From assembly GCA_035293945.1 (NCBI GenBank), contig DATGLV010000019.1:93701-157700 (forward strand): a stretch of 64,000 nt of DNA. The letters run 5' to 3'. Origin of the DNA: VAZQ01 sp035293945. Its GTDB lineage: Bacteria > Pseudomonadota > Alphaproteobacteria > Rhizobiales > Xanthobacteraceae. The translations under genes were made by a program, and so were the position numbers. This document shows positions 28,583 to 36,988 of this stretch, piece after piece. Position 1 is the stretch's first letter; each line of letters opens with the position of its first letter. The notes under the pieces are model-generated. The model was not told where the DNA came from and made no database searches. It saw only the letters and a list, made by a program, of their open reading frames with translations.

Positions 28583-28865
28583 ATGATTCGCCCAGCAGTG
28601 ATTGGCGTCCTATCGGCCATAGCGGTCTGTCTCAGTACCGTGGCGTTCGGGCAACAGTTCGGCACGGCCGACGAAGCCAAAGCGATGCTCGTGAAAGCGG
28701 TTGCTGCCGTGAAGGCAGACAAGATGAAGGCGCTCGATCTGTTTGCCAAGGGAGAAGGTGGCTTTCACGGATCGCGATCTATATCCGTTCTGCTTCAATA
28801 TTAGCGACGGCAAGATCAACCCATTCGCGAATCCTAATCCGACGAATTTTGGCCAGGACGTTAGG
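28583..28865 (+). pseudogene. Single-Cache-domain protein, frameshifted and truncated
   Basis: A signal peptide (VIGVLSAIAVCLSTVAFG) is followed by GTADEAKAMLVKAVAAVKAD and LFAKGEGGF. One extra base near 28763 then moves the rest to another frame, where it reads TDRDLYPFCFNISDGKINPF and NPNPTNFGQDVR. This is the ligand-binding core of small periplasmic Cache (sCache_2) proteins, in which DLY-x-F/C and G-x-N-P are conserved. Homology ends near 28865. The product as encoded stops at 28804 after 73 residues. It is a remnant. Confidence 0.65.
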
Positions 28866-29037
28866 CGAATCTCCCGCCGGCCTAGGCCAGCAGGAATCAG
28901 CGTTTGCAGTATGCGCTGAGCACTTTTCGACAGCACAATTAAGGTCCGCTGTCGCCCCGTTAGCCACCGCACGGGTCGGGAGGCGAAGCCTTGCGCATGA
29001 GCTCTTGCCGGAAGTCAGGCGGCCCGCGCGCATCCCA

Positions 29038-29145
29038 TTAGGCATTGCGAAGACTAAGCGGTACCGCCGGTTGCTGCGCGCGTGCCCCGAGCGGCCACGC
29101 CGCCGCTGCGCCGCCCAAGAGCGTGATGAAGTCGCGGCGCCTCAT
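29038..29145 (-). pseudogene. Leader of an ABC-transporter substrate-binding protein
   Basis: Reading from ATG 29145, the minus strand gives MRRRDFITLLGGAAAAWPLG followed by ARAQQ, the typical twin-arginine-like leader of the rhizobial ABC substrate-binding family. It stops after ~35 residues (PAVPLSLRNA). Everything after the leader is lost, so this is a relic of a larger gene. Confidence 0.75.
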
Positions 29146-29170
29146 CGTTAGATTACCCTTGCGCCACTTT

Positions 29171-29443
29171 TCATTTTTTCTTTCGACAACGATGGTCACA
29201 GACTTCCTCAGCCCGGTTACAGGCAAGAACAGTGTTGAAGTCTTTCATAGTGCGTCGCTCGGGAGAAATTTGGGCAGGCCCCTGCAGACATGCCATCTGG
29301 GTTTGTTCGCAAGCGCTCATGCAAGCGACCATCGTTGGGGGTGCCTCACGCCCCGCTTCCGAAACGGCATTCTGTGCGTTTGCGCCGGCAATGACTACGC
29401 ACACGGTCACAAGCGCCAGTATGATGCGAATCGAGTTTGCCAC
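29171..29443 (-). CDS. Small exported Cys-rich protein
   Basis: A 90-residue protein with an N-terminal signal (IRIILALVTVCVVIAGANA) and a mature part with five cysteines in a C-x3-C-x6-C ... C-x7-C-x3-C arrangement (VACMSACEQTQMACL; VLACNRAEEVCDHRCRKKK), which suggests disulfide-linked helices. The start follows GGGAGACACG on the minus strand. No family recognised; the basic KKK tail is notable. Confidence 0.65.
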   Translation of the reverse strand: MANSIRIILALVTVCVVIAGANAQNAVSEAGREAPPTMVACMSACEQTQMACLQGPAQISPERRTMKDFNTVLACNRAEEVCDHRCRKKK

Positions 29444-30165
29444 GTCGTGTCTCCCTGCTATTTCTCTGGCCGAACGCCCTGCAAGGTCATTCGATCAGTC
29501 AGTCAGTCGCGACCAACCAACCGCCAACCAGGTAAGCCATTCTCTCAGGAGGATATCGAATTGGTCCCCCTTAGTAAGGGGGTGTCGGGAGTTGCTCCAG
29601 CACCGGAATCGAGAAGATGAAGTGGCCGTATCCGGCCCCAGGCCAATTCGCATGCATGTTGAAGTAGTGTAGCGTTATCCAAGTCGGTTCCCTAAGCAGA
29701 GGCGGGTTGGAAAGGTTCCGATGAAAACTGGTGGGAGTTCAAGTGGTCGTCGATCAGCAAACATTCGATTTCGCTTGCCTTCTGAGCGCGTCGGACGCCC
29801 CCTTCGTCCGTCACGGCAACCGGGCGGAAGCCGTTGTACGGCCGTGATAGTGCGCCAAGCATGGCAAGAGTGATATCGAAGTCGCTCGCGAGCGGCCTGA
29901 CTTCAACGTTCTCGTTTGGATGCCTACTGTGTAGGCCAAGCGAACGTGAGCGTCGCGCAAAGCGTTGCGCACATGGCGGAACAACGAAGTAAGAAGATGT
30001 TCGCGAAATTCGATGAGATCGACCTCGAACAGGAAAGACGTGCCTGCTTGTAGCTCGCTTGCGAGCGTAATGCGTCGTTGCGCCACTCCGGCCAGTTCCT
30101 GATCGTCTCATCAAAAACGAACCTGGGAACTGACAGCCCGCAGATTAGGAATACGGCGCCTAGAA
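29444..30165. other. Region with no confident gene
   Basis: About 720 bases. Two overlapping minus frames (29692-30114 and 29811-30086) have partly protein-like composition but no recognisable motif. They may be pieces of one decayed gene. Nothing is called. Confidence 0.4.
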
Positions 30166-31392
30166 TTATCTTTTCGCAAATTTGTAGAACCCGACATCCG
30201 AGGCGCCAACATCAAATCCTACCTGACAGTACGCGAGGTAATAGTCCCACATGCGCTTGAATCGCTCATCGTATCCGAGCTTCTGAATTCGTGGCCAGGC
30301 GCGTTGAAAGCGCGCATTCCAATGCTGGAGGGTGCGAGCATAACTCTGGCCGAAGAATTGCTGTGCGACAGGCTTGAGGCTGACGCGCCGCGCTTCGCGT
30401 TCAATGATGCTCTTGGTCGGCAGCATGCCGCCCGGAAAGATATATTTCTGTATGAAATCGGGTCGCCGCCTGTACTTGTCGAAGCGGCGTTCATCGATCG
30501 TGATGGCCTGGAGCACGGCGATTCCACCTGGGCGCAGCCTGTCCCGGAGTTGAGCAAAATAGGTCGGCCAATAGGCCGCTCCGACCGCCTCCACCATTTC
30601 GATTGAGACGATGCGGTCGAAGCTCCCCGTGGCATCGCGGTAATCCTGGAAACGCAGATCGCAACTTCCGCGGGCTACGTGATGTGCAAGGCGCTGTTGC
30701 GCGTGTTCAAGCTGGTTCCGCGAAAGCGTCAGGGCCGTAACAGAGCAATCGTGCCTTTCCAGGATCCTTTCGGCGAGGCTGCCCCAGCCGCAACCGACCT
30801 CCAGCACCCGATTTCCGTCGTCAATCTCAAGAAGGTCGACCACACGGTCAAGCTTGGCCGCCTGCGCTTCCTCGAGCGTACTTTCGGCGGGGGAAAACAG
30901 CCCTGCCGAATAGGTCAGGCTTGCGTCCAGCCAGTGCGCGTAGAACTCGTTGCCGAGATCGTAGTGCGCGGCAATGTTACGCCTGCTGCCGCTGCGGGTG
31001 TTGCGGTTGAGGCCATGGCGAAGCCTCATTGCGAACCGCGGTGCGCGCAACAATGTAAGCCGGCCCGCAATTCCGCTGTTTTGACAGACCAGCGTCAGAA
31101 GAGAAACGAGGTTTGGCGACGACCATTCCCCAGCCATGTAGGATTCGGCAAACCCGATGTCCCAATCGAGCAACAGCCGCCCGAGCATCCGCCAGCTGTG
31201 TACCACGAGGTGAGCTTGCGGACCCGGCCGTCGCCCGTGCAGGGCAAGGCTGCGCCCATCCGGCGTGTCGATGACCAGTTCGCCATCTCCAAATTCCCCG
31301 ATTAACTTTCCAAACAAGCTCTCGGTAAGTCGGCGGCAAGGCGCAAGCGCGTCGGAGCCGATCGATTGAGTCACTGGACTTGGAGACGACAT
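30166..31392 (-). CDS. cfa: Cyclopropane-fatty-acyl-phospholipid synthase
   Basis: A ~408-residue SAM-dependent enzyme that adds a methylene across the cis double bond of membrane lipids. An N-terminal lipid-binding region (SWRMLGRLLLDWDIGFAESY, MAGEWSSPNL) precedes the methyltransferase core: NIAAHYDLGNEFYAHWLDAS, the SAM motif VLEVGCGWGSLAE, FQDYRD, and the catalytic-core SIEMVEAVG and FIQKYIFPGGMLPT. It is the last gene of the FAD oxidoreductase-DUF1365-cfa operon. In Rhodobacter, cfa belongs to the RpoE/ChrR singlet-oxygen regulon, as the placement here suggests. The start at 31392 overlaps the preceding gene's end; 31428 is an alternative. Confidence 0.92.
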   Translation of the reverse strand: MSSPSPVTQSIGSDALAPCRRLTESLFGKLIGEFGDGELVIDTPDGRSLALHGRRPGPQAHLVVHSWRMLGRLLLDWDIGFAESYMAGEWSSPNLVSLLTLVCQNSGIAGRLTLLRAPRFAMRLRHGLNRNTRSGSRRNIAAHYDLGNEFYAHWLDASLTYSAGLFSPAESTLEEAQAAKLDRVVDLLEIDDGNRVLEVGCGWGSLAERILERHDCSVTALTLSRNQLEHAQQRLAHHVARGSCDLRFQDYRDATGSFDRIVSIEMVEAVGAAYWPTYFAQLRDRLRPGGIAVLQAITIDERRFDKYRRRPDFIQKYIFPGGMLPTKSIIEREARRVSLKPVAQQFFGQSYARTLQHWNARFQRAWPRIQKLGYDERFKRMWDYYLAYCQVGFDVGASDVGFYKFAKR

Positions 31393-31396
31393 TCGT

Positions 31397-32185
31397 TCAA
31401 TCCACAGAGGCTGGCGTGGCGGAAACAACCGTTACTTCGCGCTCCGGCGGCGCGGGCCGCCGCCTCAGGCCAACGCGCTTTGCCCAGAGCTGCATCGCTT
31501 CCCAATGGATTGCAGCCATGACCTTGACCGAGACCGCGGGCATTCGCAGACAGACACGAAGTAAGTTGCGGTCCGAGAGCGGTTGCCGGGCTCCCACCAT
31601 AACGGCGCTTAGCATCGGGCCGTTGGCATGGCTCGCACAAATTCCGACCCGAATGTGCGCGTCGGGTCCGGCAATGCGAAAATCGTAGCGGAGATCCATG
31701 TCCAGAAAGGGCGATACATAAAAGCGCTTCTGGCACCGCTGGTGCGCCGCCTCGGCCGCGTCTTCAACCGGAATGAGGTAACTGTGGCGCTCCGCGAACG
31801 TGTTGTGCACCTGATAGATGATTGCCGCGAGCGCGCCACTCGGTCGATAGCAGAAGAAGATGCTGAGCGGGTTGAAGCAATAGCCGAAGGTGCGCGGCAT
31901 GCAGAGAAGTTGAATGCGCCCGCCGGCAAGATCGATGCCGGCCTGAACGGCTTGGCGATTGATCTGTACTGCTATCGAAGTCGCACTTCCGTCGCCATGA
32001 TCGCGGTCCTGAAGGCTGAAAAGGTTGGCGCGGTTGTAGGAAAACCATCGTAGTCGGCCCGAGAGATCCTCAAGCTCCTGGAGGTCGAGCAGCAGCCAAA
32101 ACGCTCTGTAACGGAAATGGTGCACCTTCGGGAGCAGCCGCCGATGCATGACCGAGCCGATGTAAAGCGCGGAGCGGAAGGTCAT
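31397..32185 (-). CDS. DUF1365 family protein
   Basis: A ~262-residue protein that starts MTFRSALYIGSVMHRRLLPK, followed by VHHFRYRAFWLLLDLQEL, the invariant N-terminus of DUF1365. The signature PRTFGYCFNPLSIFFCYRPS is also present, along with EVHNTF-like QVHNTFAERHSY. The start ATG overlaps the stop of the FAD oxidoreductase (ATGA at 32182-32185), so the two are translationally coupled. DUF1365, this FAD oxidoreductase and Cfa-like enzymes are constant neighbours and are thought to modify lipid acyl chains in singlet-oxygen defence. The activity is not established. Confidence 0.9.
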   Translation of the reverse strand: MTFRSALYIGSVMHRRLLPKVHHFRYRAFWLLLDLQELEDLSGRLRWFSYNRANLFSLQDRDHGDGSATSIAVQINRQAVQAGIDLAGGRIQLLCMPRTFGYCFNPLSIFFCYRPSGALAAIIYQVHNTFAERHSYLIPVEDAAEAAHQRCQKRFYVSPFLDMDLRYDFRIAGPDAHIRVGICASHANGPMLSAVMVGARQPLSDRNLLRVCLRMPAVSVKVMAAIHWEAMQLWAKRVGLRRRPAPPEREVTVVSATPASVD

Positions 32186-33531
32186 GCCGGCACCTGCGGG
32201 TCGCGCGCGTCGCTCGATCGTGCGGTGAGAACAATTCGTCCCGACTCGTTGGCAACCCACCAAGGGCGCCGGAGCCCACCTAGCTGCTCGGCAACCCCGA
32301 GGCCCGCTTGCAACCCGTCTTCATGAAAGCCGGCGCCAAAATAGGCTCCGCAGAACCAGGTATTGCGCTCGCCCTGAAGAAGCCAGAGCTGCCGCTGCGC
32401 TGCCATTGCAGCGGCATCGAAAATCGGATGGTGGTAGATCGCGCTGTGCAGTAGGGTCCCGGCCCGTGGCGGCCGTGGCGGATTGAGCGTGACGAATAGC
32501 GGCTGCTCGATCGGGATGTTCTGCAGTCGGTTCATCCAATAAGTGATGCAAACACCTGCGCGGTCGCTGCCCGCACCCATATAGTTCCAGCTCGACCACA
32601 CCGAGTGCCGCTGCGGCATGAAACTTTCGTCGGTGTGAAGAACCGCAAGGTTGCGGCTGTACCGGAACGACCCGAGCAGGCGCTCCTCCCGCAGGCTTTT
32701 ATCCGCGAGCATGGCGAGCGACTGGTCCGCATGGCTTGCCAGAACGACGTGGTCGAACCGTTCCGACCGGCCGCGGACATCGGTGATCACCACCGCGCCA
32801 TGCTCGCGGCGAACGCTGCGGACTGCGCTCTCGAGCCGAATCCGGTGCGCGAAACCTGCGACGAGCCTGTCGACATAGCTGCGACTACCGCCAACGACCG
32901 TCTCCCAGGCGGGACGATTGCGGAGTTGCAACAGGCCGTGGTTGTTATGAAAGCGAATGAAGGCTGCAGCCGGGTAGGCAAGCATTTGCGCGGGCGCGGC
33001 GGACCATATCGCGCTGGCCATGGGCAAAAGATGGTCGTCGCGAAAGGCCGCCCCGTACCGGCTGCGCTCGAGGTATTCGCCGAGGCTGATGTCCGGGTCG
33101 TCGTAGGTTGCTGCATCGCGTGGTGCCCGACGGTAGAAGCGCACGAGATCAGCCAGCATCGACCAAAACCGGCGGCGAAACACGTTGCTGCGCTGTCCGA
33201 ACAGGCCCGACAGGCTCCTGCCGGAATACTCCAATGCACCATTGTCGATTGAAACCGCAAACGACATGTCGGAACGATGCGTAGAGACCCCGAGCAACTC
33301 GAACAGAGCCGTCAGGTTTGGATAGGTCCTGCGATTGAAGACGATGAAGCCGGTATCCACCGGGACCGACCGCCCGCCGATGGTCGCTACAACCGTGTTA
33401 CAATGACCGCCGATGCGATCGGCACGTTCGTAAACTGTTACGTGGTGCCGCTGATCGAGAAGCCAGGCAGCGGAGAGCCCGGAAATCCCGGTCCCAATAA
33501 CTGCAATTTTCAGGCGAGCGTCTGCCGTCAT
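32182..33531 (-). CDS. FAD-dependent amine-oxidase-like oxidoreductase
   Basis: A 449-residue flavoprotein: the Rossmann motif KIAVIGTGISGLSAAWLL is at the extreme N-terminus, then YERADRIGGHCNTV (FAD-ribose site) and VDTGFIVFNRRTYPNL. The C-terminal FAD strand reads WFCGAYFGAGFHEDGLQAGL. It belongs to the desaturase-like/protoporphyrinogen-oxidase-like family that is always found beside DUF1365 and cfa. It is the first gene of its operon; TGATCC-N16-CGTT on the minus strand begins at 33629, about 98 bases upstream. Probably a fatty-acyl or lipid oxidoreductase; substrate unknown. Confidence 0.9.
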   Translation of the reverse strand: MTADARLKIAVIGTGISGLSAAWLLDQRHHVTVYERADRIGGHCNTVVATIGGRSVPVDTGFIVFNRRTYPNLTALFELLGVSTHRSDMSFAVSIDNGALEYSGRSLSGLFGQRSNVFRRRFWSMLADLVRFYRRAPRDAATYDDPDISLGEYLERSRYGAAFRDDHLLPMASAIWSAAPAQMLAYPAAAFIRFHNNHGLLQLRNRPAWETVVGGSRSYVDRLVAGFAHRIRLESAVRSVRREHGAVVITDVRGRSERFDHVVLASHADQSLAMLADKSLREERLLGSFRYSRNLAVLHTDESFMPQRHSVWSSWNYMGAGSDRAGVCITYWMNRLQNIPIEQPLFVTLNPPRPPRAGTLLHSAIYHHPIFDAAAMAAQRQLWLLQGERNTWFCGAYFGAGFHEDGLQAGLGVAEQLGGLRRPWWVANESGRIVLTARSSDARDPQVPA

Positions 33532-33600
33532 GCAATAGGCTGCCTCATTGTTCCTGAGCGATTTTTGCGCCCATATGCGACAACGGGCCCGTGATGTCAG

Positions 33601-33629
33601 CTAAACGACCAGTTCGAAAGCTTGGATCA
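33601..33629 (-). promoter_or_regulatory. Predicted RpoE-type (ECF) promoter, leftward
   Basis: On the minus strand TGATCC (33629-33624) is followed after 16 bases by CGTTTAG. It drives the FAD oxidoreductase-DUF1365-cfa operon, with a leader of ~60 bases. The same TGATCC-N16-CGTT pattern occurs on the plus strand before the sigma gene and again before folE. The -35 equals that of Rhodobacter sphaeroides RpoE promoters. Confidence 0.7.
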
Positions 33630-33652
33630 CCCGCCGCCGGATCCAGCGCCGG

Positions 33653-33680
33653 TGATCCAACCTGCGCCGGCGACCGTTAC
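33653..33680 (+). promoter_or_regulatory. Predicted RpoE-type (ECF) promoter, rightward
   Basis: TGATCC (33653-33658), a 16-base spacer, then CGTTAC (33675-33680). It lies ~110 bases before the sigma-factor start at 33790 and would make the sigma/chrR operon autoregulated. It also argues against the longer upstream start at 33622, which would put the promoter inside the gene. Confidence 0.7.
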
Positions 33681-33789
33681 CATGGTCATGCGCCTAGCTA
33701 TCCAAGGCCTTGCTTCCCCCGTGTTGCGCCTTCCCCCGCCATGGCGGCGAGCCGGGAGGGACTTTCATGCGCGGAGGTTTGCCTTGCAG

Positions 33790-34362
33790 ATGGTCTCTGA
33801 CAGAGGAGTGGACACGGATTGGGGACCTCTGATAGGGGCGATCGCCGCCACTCAGGATCGCGTCGCCTTCGCCGAGCTCTTCGAGTTCTTCGCCCCGCGA
33901 GTCAAGGCGTTCATGCTGCGGTCCGGCTCGAGCGAAGCGAAGGCCGAGGAACTAGCTCAGGAAACGATGCTGGCGGTCTGGCGGAAGGCGGCGCTGTTCG
34001 ACTCGGCGAGCAGCGGGGCCACTGCTTGGATCTTCACGATCGCCCGCAATCTCCGCATTGACGCTCACCGGCGCGAGCTGCGCGGCAGCGTATCAGAAAC
34101 GTCCGATGTCGCACTTGAATTCCAGATCGACGAATCACCTCAGCCCGATTCGCGATTGGCGGCCAAGCAATCCGAACAGCGCGTTCGCGCCGCGCTGTCG
34201 CAACTCCCCGGAGAGCAGATGCAGGTCGTCGAACTCTCGTTCTTCGAGGAGAAGGCGCACGGCGAAATTGCTGCGACCCTCGGAATCCCGCTCGGCACCG
34301 TGAAATCCAGGCTTCGCCTCGCTTTTAGCAGGCTGCGCAATTTGCTGGGTGAACAGTCATGA
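33790..34362 (+). CDS. rpoE: ECF sigma factor, RpoE/ChrR type (ECF11)
   Basis: About 190 residues with the two ECF regions. Region 2 is DRVAFAELFEFFAPRVKAFM followed by EELAQETMLAVWRKAALFD and AWIFTIARNLRIDAHRRE. Region 4 is QMQVVELSFFEEKAHGEIAA followed by TLGIPLGTVKSRLRLAFSRL. The ATG of chrR overlaps its stop (ATGA, 34359-34362). With ChrR this is the pair that controls the singlet-oxygen response in Rhodobacter and relatives: ChrR holds the sigma factor until 1O2 triggers release. The start is chosen downstream of the predicted promoter at 33653. Confidence 0.9.
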   Translation: MVSDRGVDTDWGPLIGAIAATQDRVAFAELFEFFAPRVKAFMLRSGSSEAKAEELAQETMLAVWRKAALFDSASSGATAWIFTIARNLRIDAHRRELRGSVSETSDVALEFQIDESPQPDSRLAAKQSEQRVRAALSQLPGEQMQVVELSFFEEKAHGEIAATLGIPLGTVKSRLRLAFSRLRNLLGEQS

Positions 34363-35009
34363 GCATCAAACATCACCCCAGTGACGAGATGTTGGCAGCG
34401 TTTGCTGCCGGGACCCTCGATCATGGGCAGCACATAGCGATCGCCACGCATCTCGTGGCCTGCGAGAGATGCCGCAACTTTGCCCGCTCGGTGGAGCAAG
34501 TCGGCGGCGCTATTCTGGTCGGCCTTCAGCCGACCGCGATATCGGATCGGGCGCTAGCTGCGGTAGAGGCCCGGTTGGGTGAGCCTGAGCGGGTCTGCGC
34601 CCCAGAGGTGGTGCCGACCTTGCGCGAGGCGGAGATCCCCGGGCTGCCGAAGTTCCTGCGGCGTTATAGGTTCGGCGCTTGGAAGTGGATCGCGCCTGCG
34701 GTGCATTTGCGCCCGATTGCGCTTCCTTGCGCAAGTGACAGCCGGGTGTTTTTGCTCAAGGCCGGCCCAGGAACGAAGATGCTCCGGCACACACATACCG
34801 GGACGGAGATGACTTGCGTTCTTACCGGCGCCTTCCGCCAGGACGGCGCCAGGTATGGCCCCGGCGATTTCGATCTCGGCGATGAGACCAACAATCACCG
34901 GCCTTTGGTGGAGCGTGGGCAGGACTGTATTTGCCTGGTCGCAATGCATGGTGAGCTCAAGCTCAGAGGCTTGATTGGCCGGATGGTGCAGCCCCTCGTG
35001 CGCTTGTGA
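34359..35009 (+). CDS. chrR: ChrR-type zinc anti-sigma factor
   Basis: A 216-residue protein. The N-terminal zinc anti-sigma domain has His5/6, His31, Cys35 and Cys38 (TLDHGQHIAIATHLVACERC), the same spacing as Rhodobacter ChrR. The C-terminal cupin has MLRHTHTGTEMTCVLTGAFR with the H-x-H-x3-E metal ligands and the following GPGDF and NNHRPLVERG (last His). The cupin is needed to sense singlet oxygen. It overlaps the sigma gene at the 5' end and the DUF1295 gene at the 3' end (GTG start at 35006), so three genes are translated as a unit. Confidence 0.92.
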   Translation: MSIKHHPSDEMLAAFAAGTLDHGQHIAIATHLVACERCRNFARSVEQVGGAILVGLQPTAISDRALAAVEARLGEPERVCAPEVVPTLREAEIPGLPKFLRRYRFGAWKWIAPAVHLRPIALPCASDSRVFLLKAGPGTKMLRHTHTGTEMTCVLTGAFRQDGARYGPGDFDLGDETNNHRPLVERGQDCICLVAMHGELKLRGLIGRMVQPLVRL

Positions 35010-35872
35010 GCCGAAAGGTGAGCCTCATCCAGCTCACAATCACAGGGCTGTTCGTCGCTGCCGCGTCGAGCGGCATCATGGCCTTGGCCTGGGTCGCACA
35101 GCAACGCAGCGGCAATTCGGGCTGGGGGGACGTGACTTGGTCGCTCGGTGTGGGGACAACGGCCGCCGTATCAGCCTTGGTGCCCCTGCAGGACGGCGTG
35201 TCGCGTTGGCGGCAGATCGCGATTGCCGCGATCGTCGCCTGCTGGTGCCTGCGTCTCGGCTTGCATATCGCGGGGCGAGCACGCGTCGCCGCAGACGATC
35301 CGCGATATCGGGATCTGGTCACGCAGTGGGGCGCTGACGCTGCACGCCGCATGTTCTGGTTCCTGCAAGCGCAGGCGATCGTCGGCGCATTGCTGTCGAC
35401 CAGCGTGGCGATCGCTGCGCACAATCCGGAGCCGACCCTGCGCGCTCAGGACTTGGTCGGGCTGACCATCCTGGCTGCTGCCATCTTCGGCGAAGCGATT
35501 GCCGACCGTCAGTTGGCTGTTTTCCGAGCTGACCCGGGCAATAGTAACGCCGTGTGTCGTGCTGGCCTCTGGTCGTGGTCGCGGCATCCTAACTACTTTT
35601 TCGAATGGCTCTTCTGGTTGGCCATACCAATTGTCGCCATCGATTTTTCCAGTGGCGATGCGGGCGGGTGGTTGACGTTAAGCGCGCCCCTCTGCATGTA
35701 TTGGGTTTTGGTGCATGTCTCCGGTATTCCACCATTGGAATTGCACATGTCCCGCACGCGCGGTGATTCGTTCCGGGAATACCAGAGGGAGACCGCCCGT
35801 TTCCTTCCAGTGCCTCCAAGTTGTCGGGCTAGGACCCGAAAATGGTTCAAGTGGGTGGCAGGAGCCTGCTGA
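35006..35872 (+). CDS. DUF1295 (steroid 5-alpha-reductase-like) membrane protein
   Basis: A 288-residue multi-pass membrane protein that starts at GTG overlapping the chrR stop. The hydrophobic segments include LIQLTITGLFVAAASSGIMA and VSALVPLQDG. The C-terminal signature AGLWSWSRHPNYFFEWLFWL is the hallmark of DUF1295 and isoprenylcysteine-methyltransferase-like proteins (the R-H-P-N-Y/F-F motif), followed by SGIPPLE. It converges with and overlaps the DUF2177 gene by 26 bases. A homologue is part of the RpoE regulon in Rhodobacter. The reaction is unknown. Confidence 0.88.
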   Translation: MSRKVSLIQLTITGLFVAAASSGIMALAWVAQQRSGNSGWGDVTWSLGVGTTAAVSALVPLQDGVSRWRQIAIAAIVACWCLRLGLHIAGRARVAADDPRYRDLVTQWGADAARRMFWFLQAQAIVGALLSTSVAIAAHNPEPTLRAQDLVGLTILAAAIFGEAIADRQLAVFRADPGNSNAVCRAGLWSWSRHPNYFFEWLFWLAIPIVAIDFSSGDAGGWLTLSAPLCMYWVLVHVSGIPPLELHMSRTRGDSFREYQRETARFLPVPPSCRARTRKWFKWVAGAC

Positions 35873-36257
35873 CGATCCAAAAGGTCAGCACCGACGTCAA
35901 TGCACCGAGAACTGTTCCCCATCCGATATCGACTGCCGTAAGCGACGCCGGCCAATTCCTCAACGTCGCCTGGTTGGTCAGATCGTAGGTCGCGTAGGTG
36001 AAAAATCCAAACAGAGCTCCGTAAATGAGCCCTGTCAGCATTGACCCTGAACGTAAGGCGGGCTCTATCGCGAAGAGTGCGATGCCGATTGGATAAATCC
36101 CGTAAAACAAAATGGCGGGAGGCAGGTTCACACCCGATATGGCAATGTCGCCGAGCAGCGGCTTGTAGAAGCGCGGAGCCATAATTCCCAACCAGACCAT
36201 ATCGGTCGCGGTAAACGTGGCTAATGCCGCGAGATAGACCTTCACCGGTTCAAGCAT
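35847..36257 (-). CDS. DUF2177 membrane protein
   Basis: A 136-residue, four-helix membrane protein that starts MLEPVKVYLAALATFTATDM, then VWLGIMAPRFYKPLLGDIAI, and later FYGIYPIGIALFAIEPALRS, GLIYGALFGFFTYATYDLTN and GWGTVLGALTSVLTFWIVS. The YDLTN box and D-x-x-W-L at the N-terminus are family hallmarks. It begins 11 bases after folE ends, same strand, so folE-DUF2177 form an operon behind the ECF promoter at 36988. Function unknown. Confidence 0.85.
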   Translation of the reverse strand: MLEPVKVYLAALATFTATDMVWLGIMAPRFYKPLLGDIAISGVNLPPAILFYGIYPIGIALFAIEPALRSGSMLTGLIYGALFGFFTYATYDLTNQATLRNWPASLTAVDIGWGTVLGALTSVLTFWIVSRLLPPT

Positions 36258-36268
36258 GCCAGTTCGCC

Positions 36269-36895
36269 TCAATCTTCTGCGCCGGAGTGGACGATCGATA
36301 GAAATTCCTGTCGGATCATGGGGTTTTCGCGGAAACAGCCGAGCATCCGGCTCGTCACAAGATCCGCGCCGTGCACCTGAACGCCGCGGCTGGACATGCA
36401 ATGGTGGAAAGCTTTGATCACGATCCCAACGCCATGAGGCTTGAGGACCTTGTCGATGGTATTGGCGATTTGCGCGGTCAAACGCTCCTGAATTTGCAGA
36501 CGGCGAGCGTAAGCCTCGACCACGCGAGCGAGCTTGGAAATTCCGACGACGCGGCGGTCCGGCAAGTAGGCGACCCAAGCACGACCGGTGATCGGCGCGA
36601 CGTGATGTTCGCAATGACTCTGGAACGGGATGGCACGCATAACCACCATTTCGTCGTAGCCATCCGTTTCCGCAAATGTCTTGCCGAGAATCTGCTCAGG
36701 GTCTATGCGATAGCCGGAAAAATATTCCTGGTATGCGCGAACAAGCCGGGCGGGGGTTTCGCGCAGGCCATCCCGATCCGGATCCTCGCCGATCCAGCGG
36801 AACACGCCACGAAACGCAATCTCGATCTCCGCATTATCCATACCCTGATCACTCGGCTCAGAGCTTCGCGCCGAGAGGCGAATGACATCGTTCAT
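36269..36895 (-). CDS. folE: GTP cyclohydrolase I (FolE)
   Basis: A 208-residue enzyme that makes 7,8-dihydroneopterin triphosphate from GTP, the first step of folate/pterin synthesis. Zinc ligands and active-site residues are visible in FQSHCEHHVAPITGRAWVAY (Cys/His), in the LARVVEAYARRLQIQERLTA helix, and in FHHCMSSRGVQVHGADLVTS (the second Cys). The AAGGAG at 36902 and ATG 36895 fix the start. Its place in the RpoE locus makes sense: pterins supply the photolyase antenna (MTHF) and scavenge singlet oxygen. FolE is often a second, stress copy in such clusters. Confidence 0.93.
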   Translation of the reverse strand: MNDVIRLSARSSEPSDQGMDNAEIEIAFRGVFRWIGEDPDRDGLRETPARLVRAYQEYFSGYRIDPEQILGKTFAETDGYDEMVVMRAIPFQSHCEHHVAPITGRAWVAYLPDRRVVGISKLARVVEAYARRLQIQERLTAQIANTIDKVLKPHGVGIVIKAFHHCMSSRGVQVHGADLVTSRMLGCFRENPMIRQEFLSIVHSGAED

Positions 36896-36960
36896 AGATA
36901 AACTCCTTATCTGACGTCGTGCAGCGTCACTGGCTCCGATGGCTTTGACGCCCGTTTGCG

Positions 36961-36988
36961 CAAACGAGGAAAGGCCAATTCTGGATCA
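36961..36988 (-). promoter_or_regulatory. Predicted RpoE-type promoter before folE
   Basis: On the minus strand TGATCC (36988-36983), a 16-base spacer, then CGTTTG (36966-36961). It lies ~90 bases upstream of the folE start and matches the two promoters in the sigma/FAD intergenic region in both blocks and in the spacer. Confidence 0.7.

Noticed and set aside
29692..30114. Minus frame of 140 codons
   Set aside because: Composition partly protein-like, but no start context or motif, and an overlapping frame competes; left as unassigned.
36944..36957. TTGACGCCCGTTTG near folE as another FNR/FixK box
   Set aside because: Only the left half-site is present; the right half does not fit GTCA.
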